From: Hericium rajendrae
Lineage: Eukaryota > Basidiomycota > Agaricomycetes > Russulales > Hericiaceae
Reading direction: 5' to 3'
NCBI GenBank assembly: GCA_033439255.1
Contig: CM065883.1
Location: forward strand, 1,984,001 to 2,048,000
DNA: 64,000 nt
Part shown: piece after piece, positions 10,200 through 21,617 of the stretch
Layout of the letters: each line of letters opens with the position of its first letter
How positions within the stretch are numbered: the stretch's first letter is position 1
Position numbers and translations under genes: made by a program
The notes under the pieces: model-generated
Told to the model about the DNA's origin: nothing
Database searches by the model: none
What the model saw: the letters and a program-made list of their open reading frames with translations, nothing else

Positions 10200-11770
10200 T
10201 AACAGCTATGCAAGTTCAGAGAATGTAAACTATAAGAATTGAAAGCTGATGCACTAGAGCAGACAGACACTGCACTAGACACTACAGACAATGGAAGATG
10301 GTGAAAGGAAAGCTAAACAGATTTGGGAGTGGATGTAGAATAAGAGTTTGGCAAACTGGGCATATTCTTGTTTATATGCATTGATATGTAAAGAAGTAAC
10401 AACAAATAACAACAAATATCAATAGAAAATAATAACAATATACTCGAGTATACAAATATTAGTTATGCAACATGTATTTGTCCATTATGATATCACAATT
10501 TAAAAAAATTGTGTTAAGATAGAGTTGTAGAATGTCAAAAATTACTTTGTTTCTCACTGCTTTGTTCTCTGTATCTATACATTGTGTCTATAACATGCTC
10601 CTATGAATCTATTACTTCTCATATGATCTGATTCATCCTTTATCTATATTTTTTGCTCTATTTATATTTTGATCATTATTATTTTCTGCTTCTATTGCTA
10701 TATTCATTGTTCTTTATTGTTCTTCCAATATATCTAGGCTTTTTCTTACTCATAATTTTTTTTATAGACTATCTGCTTTGTCTATATCATATTGTATCTG
10801 CAATTTAAGTTATTATGCAGCTTACTGCTATTAGCACTATCTTGTCTAATATTCTTCCTTTTTAATTAGTGATTTGAGCAGCAATTTTATAATTATTGAC
10901 TAAATTTTATTACTAAAGCATGAGTTGTATACAATCTTTTCTCATTTATACAAAATGTTTGCTTTATAGCAAATTGCCAAAGTATCACAATAAATAGGCA
11001 TTTTATTGTGGTTTTAGTATTTAGACTTACTGATATGCAAAAGCTAGCATTTTTATAATATCATCTCTGGCTTCTTTGTTAGCTCTTAGTTCTTTTACTA
11101 TATTAATATCATGTAATTGCATTATATACATAATATTAAAACAGTATATGAAAGATTTCAATAAACCTAAAAGGTTTGATGTTTTTTTTTTTTTTTAATT
11201 CAGATAGTTGTATAACAGAGCTAAATTTAACAACATTATCCAAAGTCAACATCTCTCTACAGGCACACATCTTTCATACTTCAGTATTATAATAACCTTT
11301 AAAGATACTAGTACAACATATACAGTTTTAAACCTTTAGTATGATAAAACAACAGAAAAACATTGATTCTGCCTTGATACAAATAATTTTTTTTATAGAT
11401 GTAGCAAACAAGAAAGATGCAAGGAAGTCATCCAAAGCTGAATGTCAAGTAATGATAATATGGTTGATAAGATTTCGTACACATCCATTGAGGCAAAATC
11501 TACCAATATAAAGACAAGCATTATAGTAGAGCAGTGTATTGATAGATTTAAGACTTTTGTCAAACTAGAAGTTTGCAGCATCATCGGAGAGCATTGTTTG
11601 GAGCCTTGTTCGAAGCATTATCAGAAAACATTGTTTTCAGATTTATGAATTCATTTTTGACTTGAGCAGCCACAGCCAAGATGCTTGACAGCAGTTCCAT
11701 CTTCATGGCAATAAGATAGAAGGAATTTTTTTGCAGACAACAGTTCTCCAAACGTCCAAGCTCGTTCATC
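10200..11770. other. Second AT-rich island, no recognisable gene
   Basis: This stretch is strongly AT-rich, with poly-T tracts (near 11180), AAC/AAT-rich runs (10390-10450) and dense stops. Its composition matches the island at 2.0-2.9 kb and contrasts with all genes nearby. Short reading frames around 11400-11770 have no convincing homology. Most likely this is old, mutated transposon sequence. Confidence 0.55.
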
Positions 11771-12819
11771 AAGCCATCGGATAGGGGAGAATGACTGCTC
11801 TAGGATGAGAACATAGTTGCAGCGGAAAACGATAACGAAGTCGCAAATGGCATGGCGATCGATGGGGCCAGGCGTAAGAAAGACTTGCTCGACAACTGAT
11901 CACCATGTGGAGTGCTCCGTGGGTTTCCAGATAACTGTGCACCGCACTAAAACATGCGCCGATGAACATAGTCCTTGTTCACATCTTCCAAATCATTGGC
12001 AATATGCGCTGGGGTGGGAGGAGTCGTCGTTGGTAGCCAAAATACAGGCGGGATCACTGGTGTATAGTCTGGTCTGCATGAAAATACCAGTGAAAAGAGT
12101 GGGTGAGGGAGGCTGTACACTCACCCGTATGCTCTCGTCATGACCCAGCAGCAAGCTATCCACTACGCTGTCTCCTAGCACCGATCCTCTGTGGTGGACG
12201 GATACGTATGACCAAGGCTAGCGACCTGCGTTGGACCGACGGGAAAGTGGGGGACGTGGCCACACGGGAAAGGTAGCCCGGAATCAATTCTTGACCCCAT
12301 CGCCTCCTAGTCGCGTCAAGACACATTGCGCGATATTGACGTTGACCCGAACTTGTTAGCTGGCAAAGAGAGAATACGATGCCAACGATGTCAGTGATGC
12401 CACTTGCAAGAAGACGCCCCTGAGAGCGATACGTTGCATGCTGATGGATGGTCAGGAATGCCGCCTGCGGGGGTTATCGCGTCATAAGTAGCAGATGGAG
12501 AGAATCTGACAGTTGAGGATTTGACAACTCTGACGAGTTAAAGGCGTTGGACAAGAGGCCGCAGCAGACCACAGATAAGCGGAGAAGTGGTCGAATGAGG
12601 AGAAGAAGATGGACATTGGAAGCGACACCGATTTGGAAACCGAACTCATCACGACTGTTACTTAGCGCGCGTGGTGATGTAAGCCTTCAAGCGTAACATG
12701 TAACAAACAACACTGTCATTTCATTTTTCATGCTTACGGGAAGGCATGTCGTGGACGTTGGTATGCTGATAATACAAAGACATAAATTGCAAGCGCAGTC
12801 GCATGGGCCATCGCAAGCT
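11771..12819. other. Intergenic, nothing recognised
   Basis: Composition returns to normal here, but no frame longer than about 110 codons looks like a protein and no RNA gene is visible. Confidence 0.4.
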
Positions 12820-14718
12820 TCACTTCGTCACTTCTCCCGGGGTCAACAACTGAAATCCAAGTTGCTTCATCTTGTCGAACACGCCCTGCAGCTGTTCCTC
12901 AGCAGCTTGAGAGGGCTTCAGCCGCGGGTCACTGCCCGGCGGACACGCCTGCTCAACAAACCCACGCAAGTCGAAAATCTCGAACGGCCCGTCCGCCTCC
13001 TTCAGGAACCTAGGCTCCGGCATCAACGTGCCCTGCGCACGCCCAGCCTTCTGCCGCACGAACGCCCACCGGCGCGTGCTCGACCACAAGCCAAAGGACC
13101 ACTCCTCGTCGAGTGGCGCGGACCGCTCGTCCGGGCGCGGCAGATACACGACGCTCCGCGTGCCCCACGGCTGGCCTGGACGGCGCACGGCGCCCGTAAG
13201 CGCGGTCTGGATCGACAGCTCGTTGTGGCTCGCGGTGAGGAGCGAGATCTCCTCGAGCGCGGGCTGCAGCAGGTCGGAGAGGACCTGCACGATGCGCGCG
13301 GGGTGGAACGTCGGGAGGATGTGCCGCGTGGGCTCGAAGGGCATCATCCACATTCTGCCGAACCAGTAGATCGCGAAGCGGCTTATGTAGGGGATCTCGG
13401 AGACGAAAGTGAGGAAGAAGGGATGGATCACGGCTTCGATGGGGTCGAAGAGCACGGGGTTGGCGGCGTGGATGGTGGAGAACTCTTTGTTGCTGAGCGC
13501 GGGGCACTCGAGGAGAACAAGGCGGCGAAGCTTGGGGAGATGCGGGAGAATGTGCAGAAGGGCGTTGGCCGTGAGATGCGAGTTTCCCGAGAGGTTGAGG
13601 ACTTCAAGCGACTGCGGCTCAGCGACAACTTGTAAGATTTGCTCGGCTGTAAGGGGAAGCTGCGACATATCCAGAGAGGCTTGAGTTCCGTCGTGGGCGA
13701 GAACTTTGGTCAGGAGAGGCAGGCCGGCAGGAGGAACGTCTGAGAATCCTCTCAGCTTGGCCAGCACTCGAGGACGATAGTCTTCCCGTGTGAGTATATC
13801 GTAGACTTGTTCCATATCGCCACTGGACCCGGCGACATCGCTGTCCAAAATGGCCCTGAGAGAAGCCTCCAGAATCGGGTCCTGCATTCTGTTGGCAGAC
13901 TCAGCTGCCTCTGAATCGGATCCTTCTTTCTCTGCAGCTGGGGATACCTGATATTCCGAGGGCCAAGCTTCGGCAAGCGAGGCCAGCATGATGACAGGAA
14001 TGTCGCCCAAGGTCGCGATCACAGACCTTACGGATTCTTCGCACTCTATCTGGCCATCGTCCTTTGGAAGAGACTTGAGTTCCTCGAGATCTTGCGGCGG
14101 ATAGTACGCGCGGCAGTACTGCTCTGCCGAAAGTGGAATGTAATGTTCAGGCTCGGGACTATCGCCTTGAGCTTCCAAGCCATTCACAGAGACGAAGCAA
14201 TACGCAGGCGAGGCGGGGTCTGTGACGTCTATCACTGTGATCCCATCGTTGTTATCTGATTGGAAGGGGCGAGTAAGATCAGTCTGGTCAAGATGTGAGA
14301 CGAGCAAATTCAACTCACCTCCCTCGCCGCTGCCCATATCGGGATCCATACTAGAGCCGCCTATGGAACCGCGACCCGTTCTCAACCCCCGGCCGGCACC
14401 TTCATCCTCTATAGGTTCCAGGTTGACATCCCAGGCCGAAGCGAGAATGAAAGAGAGGAACGGGCAGGGGAAGCGAGTCCCGATGGCCTCCTGCTCCTCC
14501 CACAGTCCCTGGATGGTCTTCAGCTCGTGCTGGACGATTTCCATGTTTTCAGGCTGCTGCAGGAGGGTGATGAAGCGACGCGTCCCAATCAAGGGGAGGC
14601 GGCCGTAGCACCATTGGTGGTGCCACGCGAAGATGCAGCGGAGACGGCCTCGGGAGGAAGGGGGTGCACCTTTAGCACGAACTCGTGCAATGAGGAATAC
14701 TTGATGGCGCTGACCCAT
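12820..14718 (-). CDS. Conserved-type unknown protein with leucine-rich segment
   Basis: A single 632-residue open frame without introns starts at the ATG at 14718 (MGQRHQVFLIARV). A longer reading from a TTG at 14841 is rejected because TATATAAG lies at 14825-14818, about 100 bp upstream of the chosen ATG. The middle holds leucine-rich repeat-like sequence (SLEVLNLSGNSHLTANALL, then LPKLRRLVLLECPALSNKEF), as in F-box/LRR proteins, but no F-box is seen. The C-terminal part has WSFGLWSSTRRWAF and an acidic tail. It diverges from the permease gene. The function is unknown and the coding status is secure. Confidence 0.75.
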   Translation of the reverse strand: MGQRHQVFLIARVRAKGAPPSSRGRLRCIFAWHHQWCYGRLPLIGTRRFITLLQQPENMEIVQHELKTIQGLWEEQEAIGTRFPCPFLSFILASAWDVNLEPIEDEGAGRGLRTGRGSIGGSSMDPDMGSGEGGELNLLVSHLDQTDLTRPFQSDNNDGITVIDVTDPASPAYCFVSVNGLEAQGDSPEPEHYIPLSAEQYCRAYYPPQDLEELKSLPKDDGQIECEESVRSVIATLGDIPVIMLASLAEAWPSEYQVSPAAEKEGSDSEAAESANRMQDPILEASLRAILDSDVAGSSGDMEQVYDILTREDYRPRVLAKLRGFSDVPPAGLPLLTKVLAHDGTQASLDMSQLPLTAEQILQVVAEPQSLEVLNLSGNSHLTANALLHILPHLPKLRRLVLLECPALSNKEFSTIHAANPVLFDPIEAVIHPFFLTFVSEIPYISRFAIYWFGRMWMMPFEPTRHILPTFHPARIVQVLSDLLQPALEEISLLTASHNELSIQTALTGAVRRPGQPWGTRSVVYLPRPDERSAPLDEEWSFGLWSSTRRWAFVRQKAGRAQGTLMPEPRFLKEADGPFEIFDLRGFVEQACPPGSDPRLKPSQAAEEQLQGVFDKMKQLGFQLLTPGEVTK

Positions 14719-15468
14719 TTTGCGAGGCGTACAGAGTATATATCGGCAATGATGTTGGGTATCGAATAGTGAGATGGGAGTTCGAGGACTTGGGAGAGAC
14801 TCGAGTGAGGCCTTGTTCTTATATAGCCTGCAGAGTGGCAAGAAGCGCTTTTGTTCTCAGTTAAGAGCCTGGACGCATCGCATTGATGTGATTGGATCGT
14901 CCTACTCCGCAAATAGCCTTCTGTCCTCCTTTGTCTAAAAACAAAAGAGCTTTTCAGTTTGCAGAGATGACGAGGAACGAATGTCAAAGCAGAAAAGGGG
15001 GACGCAAGAAGCTCGGAGCCAACAAAGCCTCCGACTTGAACCAATTCACCAGATGATCGATGATCCCGTTAAATGTTTGGTGCTTCAAGTTCAACACCAC
15101 CCATCCTTCGTCCGCCAGCAGACCGCGTTCATGATGATCAGCTTTGACCACTGCCTGTAGGCTGAAAAGGAAATGTCATCACCGACGGTGCTGCACGCCA
15201 ATGCACCATTTCGACCTTGTGACCATCCTTTTTACACAGAGAAGCCTGCAGCGCTGATAAGATTCCGAGGAAAGCATCCAAGCAGCCTGACTCGGCCAAC
15301 GACGCAGAACGAGTGAAAATGGTCTGACGTCGGTGACTCGGTCCCCATGTGGAGCTCGAGAAAGATACGGTGCCTGATCATATCGCAGCGTATATAAGCG
15401 CCAAATTTTTCACATCGTCCCTTGCGCCGACCTCTGCCTTCCCCCCATCCCTCGGACCCAGCAGCACC
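14719..15468. promoter_or_regulatory. Divergent promoter region with two TATA boxes
   Basis: It separates the minus-strand LRR-like gene and the plus-strand permease. TATATAAG occurs at 14825-14818 (minus, about 100 bp before its ATG) and at 15391-15398 (plus, 71 bp before the permease ATG). No gene lies between them. Confidence 0.6.
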
Positions 15469-17844
15469 ATGTCGACCTATTCCATCAAGAAGGACGACCA
15501 AGAAGAAGTAGCCTCCTCGCTCGACCAAGACGAGATCCAACTGGTAATACCACTGCAGTCGCGGCAGCTGTCGGGGACCATCTAGGCAGGCATGAGCATG
15601 CCCTCGCGGCATCGTCGTTGAATCGGTAACGTCGGTTTCTGGTGGTGAACTGGAACGGCTGCGGGTATCCCCGTGCATGTCTGCGGCGCGGCTCGCGCTG
15701 CGTTGCAGGGATGTCGGGGATTGAGATTATACCGCTTGAACCTGATCAGCGCTCAGACCTGCGTAGGGAAGCCCCCAGTGTCACAGCCACCTTGTTCCCT
15801 CCCTCGTCGAGGGAGCAGAATCGTGTTTACTGACGTTTATTTTGCTATCGTTTCAAGGAGCATCTTGGGTACAAGCCGGTATGTGGATGGCGTATTACTG
15901 ATCTATGTGCGCTGACATACTGTTGACACCTGTCATTCTAGCAATTGCACCGTACCTGGCATCTAGTGGAAAGTTTCGCAGCAAGCTTCTGCGCCCTCAA
16001 CTTCATCGGCGGCGTCAGGTCAGTACAACCCTAATATAGGAGTTATTTTGTCTCATCTTCAATGCAGAGGCGCGCTCTTCCTCGGGTTACAAGCTGGTGG
16101 TCCGGCGGCAGTATGGTAGGATATTAGCCTGCCTACCAATCGCTGCGCCGTCTGACCCGCGAACAGGTCATCGTACCTCATCACAATGGTCTTCATGTTC
16201 ATCACCGCAGCCGTGCTCGCTGAGATCTGCTCCGCGCTGCCTCTGAGCGGGTCCATCTACATCTGGAGCGCAGAGAGCGCAGGACCGAAGTACGCCCGGT
16301 TCTTTGGCTTCATCGTAGCGTGGTGGTCGACCACGGCATGGATGACCTTCGTCGCCGGAAACTGCCAAGTAAGCGGACGCCATACCCACTCATGCTGGAG
16401 ACTCAGACTTTCGTTTGCATCGCAGTCCACCGCAAATTACGTCGTCTCGCAGCTCGCAGTCTGGGAGATCGACTATCCGGGCGGCACCGCGATCGAGAAC
16501 GTCAAATGGCGCGCGCTCATCTGGGCCATCTCCGAGGGCATGCTGCTCGTATCCGTCGCAGTGAACTACCTCCCGCCGAAGTGGTACTCTGGAGTGTTCA
16601 GGTTCTCCATTGGTCTGATGATGGTCGATTTCTTCCTGTGCCTGATCTGGCTGCCCATCGCGGTGCACAACACATACGGCTTCCGGTCTGCAAGTCAAGT
16701 GTTTACCATGACATGTATGTATAGTGTCTTTGGCGGGGATGATGTTTGTTGATTTTGTTCTTGCAGATAATGGGACTGGAGCGCCTGCTGGGTGGAATTG
16801 GATGCTGTCTTTGTACGTATCGACGACATGCTAGATACAGCATCAGCTAAAGCCGCGTCTAGCCTCTTCACCGCTGGGACATTGACAGGCTTCGACGCCT
16901 CTGGACACATCGCTGAGGAGACCAAAAATGCCAGGTAACCGAGCATGCTTCAGCAGTGAAGTCATGGCTTACGCGTATGATCACAGCGTTACCGCAGGCC
17001 GCGGCATCCTCTTCTCGGCCATCGCCACGGGTGTGCTGGGCTTCATCACGACGATCCTCTTCCTCTTCTGCACGCCCGACCTCGACACGCTCTTCGCCCT
17101 CGACGCCCCGCAGCCCTTCGTGCAGATTTACGCGCTCGCGCTCGGCAAGGGCCCAAGCATCTTCATGACCGTCATCGCGGTCCTCGGCCTCATGATGAAC
17201 ACGAGCATCGCAATCGTCGCCGCCTCGCGCCTCATCTTCGCCGTCGCGCGCGACGGCGTCCTCCCGTTCAGCTGGTGGATCGGGCGCGTCGACGGGCAGG
17301 GCCAGCCGAAGAACGCGGTGACGGTGATGCTCGTGTTCGCGGCCGCGCTGCTATGCACGATCCTGCCGAGCCAGGTCGCGTTCACGTCGCTCGTGAGCGC
17401 GGGCGGCGTGCCGACGATCGCGGCGTACGGGCTCATTGGCCTGCTGCGCTTCACGATGACGCCCGCGTCGTTCAAGGGCTCGCACTTCTATCTCGGCCGC
17501 TTCCGCCGCCCGATGTACCTCGCGACGTTCTTGTTCAATGGGCTCATATTTGCCGTGAGTTCTTTCCTTGCTTTTCCGAGAGAGAGAGCGTGCTGATGGG
17601 GTGGGTGCAGGTCATGATCTCGCCGTTCTATTTCCCAGTCGACGCGCAGAGCTTCAACTTTGCGGTCGTGATCTTCGGTGCTGTGACGATCTTCGCGTTG
17701 GTATCGTACTGGTTCATACCCGCGGAGAAGTGGCTCCGCCAGGAACAGATTGTGCAGGTGATGTGTACCGCCGAGGGCGTGGACGTGCTGGAGGGCACCG
17801 AGGACCTCACGGAGGGCACGTACGTGCACCCGCATGTGGAGTAA
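15469..17844 (+). CDS. Amino-acid/GABA permease (APC superfamily)
   Basis: Ten exons: 15469-15543, 15858-15878, 15942-16018, 16068-16115, 16167-16368, 16426-16714, 16767-16812, 16863-16934, 16987-17554 and 17611-17844, giving 543 residues, the usual length. Motifs of the fungal UGA4/choline-type branch are present: LGYKP-QLHRTWHLVESFAASF before the first helix, then GALFLGLQAGGPAAV, AEICSALPLSGSIYIWSA, the consensus FDASGHIAEETKNA and a cluster of hydrophobic helices ending VMISPFYFPVDAQSFNFA. It is a plasma-membrane or vacuolar 12-helix transporter for amines or amino acids; the substrate is not predictable. Exon 2 is only 21 bp and follows an unusually long 314 bp intron, so a missed small exon there is possible. 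Confidence 0.88.
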
Positions 17845-17978
17845 GAAGTAGAGAAGAATGACGCGCATACACGACGGTGGTTTGATCTCTTGACGATTAT
17901 AAAGAATATTTTGGGATGATATATTTTGTTCGATCCGCTGCATCACGCGTGATCTTTTTGTTGTGTTTCATTATGCCC

Positions 17979-20213
17979 TCATGCATACCATACTTTCGCG
18001 CTATACCGAATCAAAATGGCTCGAAGCCTAAGAGACCTTGACACGCCCCTTCCACATCCGCGATCTATCATGCCGTACCGACTCATCAGCTTCGAACGGA
18101 GCGGAGAAATAGAGATGATATCTACCTCCTTTGGCGCTGCGCTGCTCAGCACGACGGGGTCTTTCTCGCCGATGAGCACCTCGTCCTGCGTGCTTGCATG
18201 AGCGGTAGGGAAGCCAAGTGGCGAATAAGTCGACGTACCTCGATGCGGATGCCAAGGCCCTGAAAGTGTTTGGGAAACGCGGGGTCCTTGGGGACATAGA
18301 TGCCTGGTGGGCTGAATGAGATGTGGAAGTAATGAAACGGGGAAACGCACCAGGCTCGATCGTAACGACCATGCCTTCCTCTAGCCTGCATATCAGGATG
18401 CGTTGGTTAGCCAGCCTGGAAACGCCACGCGCACACAACGCACCGGGCACTACGATCAAAGCTCCCCGACTCATGCAAATCGACGCCAATCGAATGCGAC
18501 AGGTAATGCGGGTACAGTATGCGCTCGAGCACGCCGGTCTGCCAGCCGAGCTCGAAGCCGATCTGTTTCAGCTCCTGGCGCAGCAGTTCCACAGAGCGGT
18601 AATGCAGATCGTTGAGTGAGTGTCCGTTTGCGGACGCGCAGAGCGCGACGCACGCCTTCTGCACGGAGAGGAGCGCCGCATAGAGCTCGCGCTGCGGGGC
18701 GGTGAAGGTGCCGCTGGCGGGGAAGGTACGTGCTGCGTAAGTTACCGACGCGTTTAAATTTAGAAGGTCACGGGAAACAGGGCGTGGAGGTTCTTACTGA
18801 TATCTGAAGCGTAGCCGCTGTGGAAGGGTTAGACACGGATGTATAGAGAGGTAGGAAGTGGCTTACTTGTATTCACAGCCGGCATCCACAAGGACGAGCT
18901 CGTCCTTGAACAAAAGGTTGTCGTTCTTGGTATAGTGTATGATAAGGGCATTCTCGCTATGTAGGATGACTATGAGCAGAAACTAGCGGGTTAGATGGAC
19001 ATGCGCACCCGGAAGCCACGACTGGCACATATGCTGGTCGCTGGGATCCCGAGCGCGCGCACAAGTATTCGAAGTGTGCAGCGAGCTCGTGTTCGGATTG
19101 GCCGGGCTGAGCAAACCTCATGGTCTGGCGTTCCGACGTCAGCACGAAGGATGGCATCCATGTGTACCATTGCAGGACTCGCCTTGGCATGCGCATTCCC
19201 GCTGATGTCGGCCGCTTCCTTCATGACGGCCTGCTCCGCCTTGCTCTTCACGCTGCGCAGCTTTCCCACCAGCGGCGCGAGCGGCCTGCGCTTCGCAGAC
19301 GCGAGTCCCTCCAGCACGCTGTCGTGTGCGCCCTTGGCGCCGCCGGTGCCGACGAGATACTTCAGCAGCGACTTAGCGCTCGTGCGGCTGACGCGCTCGC
19401 GCTTGGACGACGGGACGTCGACGTACATGCTCGAGGCACGCGGAAGGAAAGACTTCAGATCGGCAGGAAGCGCGTCGAGTGGGCGCGCGTCGTCGGCGCG
19501 GAAGATGGAGACGGCATCGGCGTGGTCGGTTCGCGCGCCGTCCCATTTCTCTTTGACAGGGTCGCGGCCAAGGCTGTAGAGAATCATTCTGTAGCCACGT
19601 GGGCTGCCGTTCTTTTCTAGGGTGGTTGTTAGTGGGGAGGGGCTGACTGAGTTCGTACCAACCTAGAATTACGGCCGAGTCCGGTTCCTCGAACCCCGTG
19701 AGGTACCAAAAGTCCGATGCTTGTCGAAACTTGTAGCTTCACAGGAAATGAGCTACAGGAAGTAAAGTTGGGGCGAGTTAGACTTACAATATACCTGCGC
19801 GAAATGGACAATGGATGCGTTATGGACATGGACGGACTGGTCGCGTGCTTGCTCACCTCCGCTCATGTACTTTACCTGTCCCGCAACAGACACGACCACG
19901 CTCCCCTCCGGCAACTCACTCATGAGAGCAGACCGTCTCCGCTCATATTCCTCTGCAGGTATTCCCGGCGTGATTTCATTTGGCTGCACTGCAATATTTT
20001 CTATTTTAATTCCACCCATTATGCACGCCTGCGACACTCACCGAGATGCGGATGACTTTGGAAGGTCGGCTGGCCGAAGCGTGTTGGCTTTGGCGGGCGG
20101 AGAAGATCAGTTTCAACTGCGTATGACCTACGCTGAATACAATGTACACATGCACTGGGCTGGAGGCGTCTTGAGGATGCTCGGGCGAAGGTGGACAGTG
20201 ACCGGAGCGACAT
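17979..20213 (-). CDS. ICP55: Mitochondrial Xaa-Pro aminopeptidase (intermediate cleaving peptidase)
   Basis: Twelve exons: 20213-20042, 19988-19857, 19794-19788, 19736-19663, 19616-19183, 19124-19009, 18956-18867, 18817-18798, 18732-18444, 18385-18351, 18303-18239 and 18185-17979. They sum to 1641 bp, 546 residues. It removes one residue from the N terminus of imported proteins after MPP cleavage. The arginine/serine-rich start is a mitochondrial presequence, followed by GQPTFQSHPHL and NEITPGIPAEEYERRR typical of the family. M24 metal ligands are visible: Asp in LVLVDAG, Asp in YASDITRTF, His in YLSHSIGVD, Glu in VVTIEPGIYV and Glu in GIRIEDEVLI. A 7-base microexon and a GC-AG intron (19182-19125) are needed to keep the frame. 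Confidence 0.9.
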
Positions 20214-20444
20214 GAAAGCTAGGTTATTCTCGGGTTAGGTCTTGCTTCTTCCGCCCGATGCGGCAATTGCCGAATGATCTTGTACTCGATCCATCACTCG
20301 GAGGCAAAAGCTGCTCAAGAAATCATTCCATACGGTGAACTGGTATCATACAAAGCAACATCCCACAAATCCACACATATTCCGTGAAACTATGATCAGT
20401 CAATTACATATTCAAATCCAATTTCCGATATCCTCCAACTGAAT

Positions 20445-21043
20445 TTACGAAACGGTGACGCGCTTAGGCGCTTGCTCGGGCGATGTCCTCGGGAAGGTGA
20501 CCGTCAGGACGCCATTCTCCAGGGACGCCTTGATTTCATCGACCTTTCATATCCGGTCAGCATCTTCGTAGTCTTTAGTCTCCAGATTCATCCTGCGAGT
20601 GCTTACCTTGATGCCCTGGGGTACTGGCAGCGTCCGGGAGAACTTCCCGAATCTGCGCTCGCGCACGGCATAGCCCTTCTCATCGCGCTCAGAAGAGACA
20701 CTTGTCTCTCCCGAAACGGTGAGTGCGTTATTTTGAACGTCGATCTGGACATCCTCCTTCTTGAGGCCTGGCAGCTCGAAGGTCACGGTCACGGTGTTCG
20801 ACTGCGTGTCTTCGTGTACATCCATCCTTTTCAAACACCCGTCAGTTTTGATGCTCGTGAGCGTGTGTACCATTTGGCTACTTACCTTGGCCTTAAGAAG
20901 CCCGAGCCTATCTCTCCGACGTTCCTGTGGCCTCCGCGCTGGAGCTGGCCATTACCAGCCCGCGCGGAGAAAGCCTCATCGAAGAGCTTGTCAAAATCGG
21001 ACAGAGAGTAGAAGGGCTCGTAGAAGAATTGAGTAAGAGACAT
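20445..21043 (-). CDS. Small heat-shock protein (Hsp20/alpha-crystallin)
   Basis: Exons 21043-20886, 20826-20607 and 20543-20445 encode 158 residues. The alpha-crystallin domain spans roughly residues 50-158: RMDVHEDTQSNTVTVTFELP, LKKEDVQIDVQNNALTVSGE, RRFGKFSRTLPVPQGIK and, in exon 3, IKASLENGVLTVTFPR; the tail is KRVTVS. The N-terminal arm (FYEPFYSLSDFDKLFDEAF) is typical of fungal Hsp20. It is an ATP-independent holdase chaperone of the cytosol. Upstream lie a TATA box (21147-21141) and a perfect heat-shock element, so heat induction is expected. Confidence 0.93.
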
Positions 21044-21140
21044 CTTTCTTGTAGGCGAGAGATTGTAAAGATGGGAAGAGCGTTGAATGTGAATGCTTTG
21101 CTTGTTGTTGAACTGTGGGGCACCCGCAAAGTCACACCGG

Positions 21141-21147
21141 TTATATA
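21141..21147 (-). promoter_or_regulatory. TATA box of the Hsp20 gene
   Basis: TATATAA on the minus strand, 98 bp upstream of the Hsp20 start codon. Confidence 0.6.
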
Positions 21148-21286
21148 CCTGTTCGACATGATGATCCCATGTTGAACGGAGTATGTCGTAGAGTTTTCTC
21201 GATCCTCCGCGTCCCCTGGAATCTAAGTTACTTACTTAGCAAGGACCAAGGTCCGCCGAATATGGAAACGATGGTGCTCTCAAAAT

Positions 21287-21299
21287 TTCTTGAAGATTC
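21287..21299 (-). promoter_or_regulatory. Heat-shock element (three perfect units)
   Basis: TTCTTGAAGATTC is a perfect nTTCnnGAAnnTTCn element, the binding site of trimeric heat-shock factor. It lies 244 bp upstream of the Hsp20 start codon and 140 bp upstream of its TATA box. Confidence 0.75.
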
Positions 21300-21617
21300 T
21301 ATAACGCTCACAGCCACTTCTGCTCTAGACTCTAGCGCTCACACGACCATTCGCGCTTGCTTATGGCACGGCGATGTGATTCACCAGCCTTGTGGTACTA
21401 CATATACTGACATGGCCCACATGGGATTAGTGAGCCGCGCGGCGCAGAATCAGCCTACCGGGCTCGTCACTCTAAACGTCGGCAACCACAGTGCAGAGAA
21501 ACTTGGGATCATATCAATGAAGAAATGCTAGCGGGACAGAAGAATGATCGAAAGGCCTGTCATGGCGCATTTGCTCAAACGGCATACCAACACTGAGGTA
21601 TCGTCTTCAGGTAGCCA

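Noticed and set aside
12730-13635. Plus-strand open frame of 301 codons
   Set aside because: Antisense shadow of the LRR-like gene at 12820-14718. It is rich in Arg/His/Glu with no domain.
14719-14841. N-terminal extension of the LRR-like protein
   Set aside because: The extension starts at a TTG codon and includes the TATATAAG promoter box. Eukaryotic initiation at the ATG at 14718 is far more likely.
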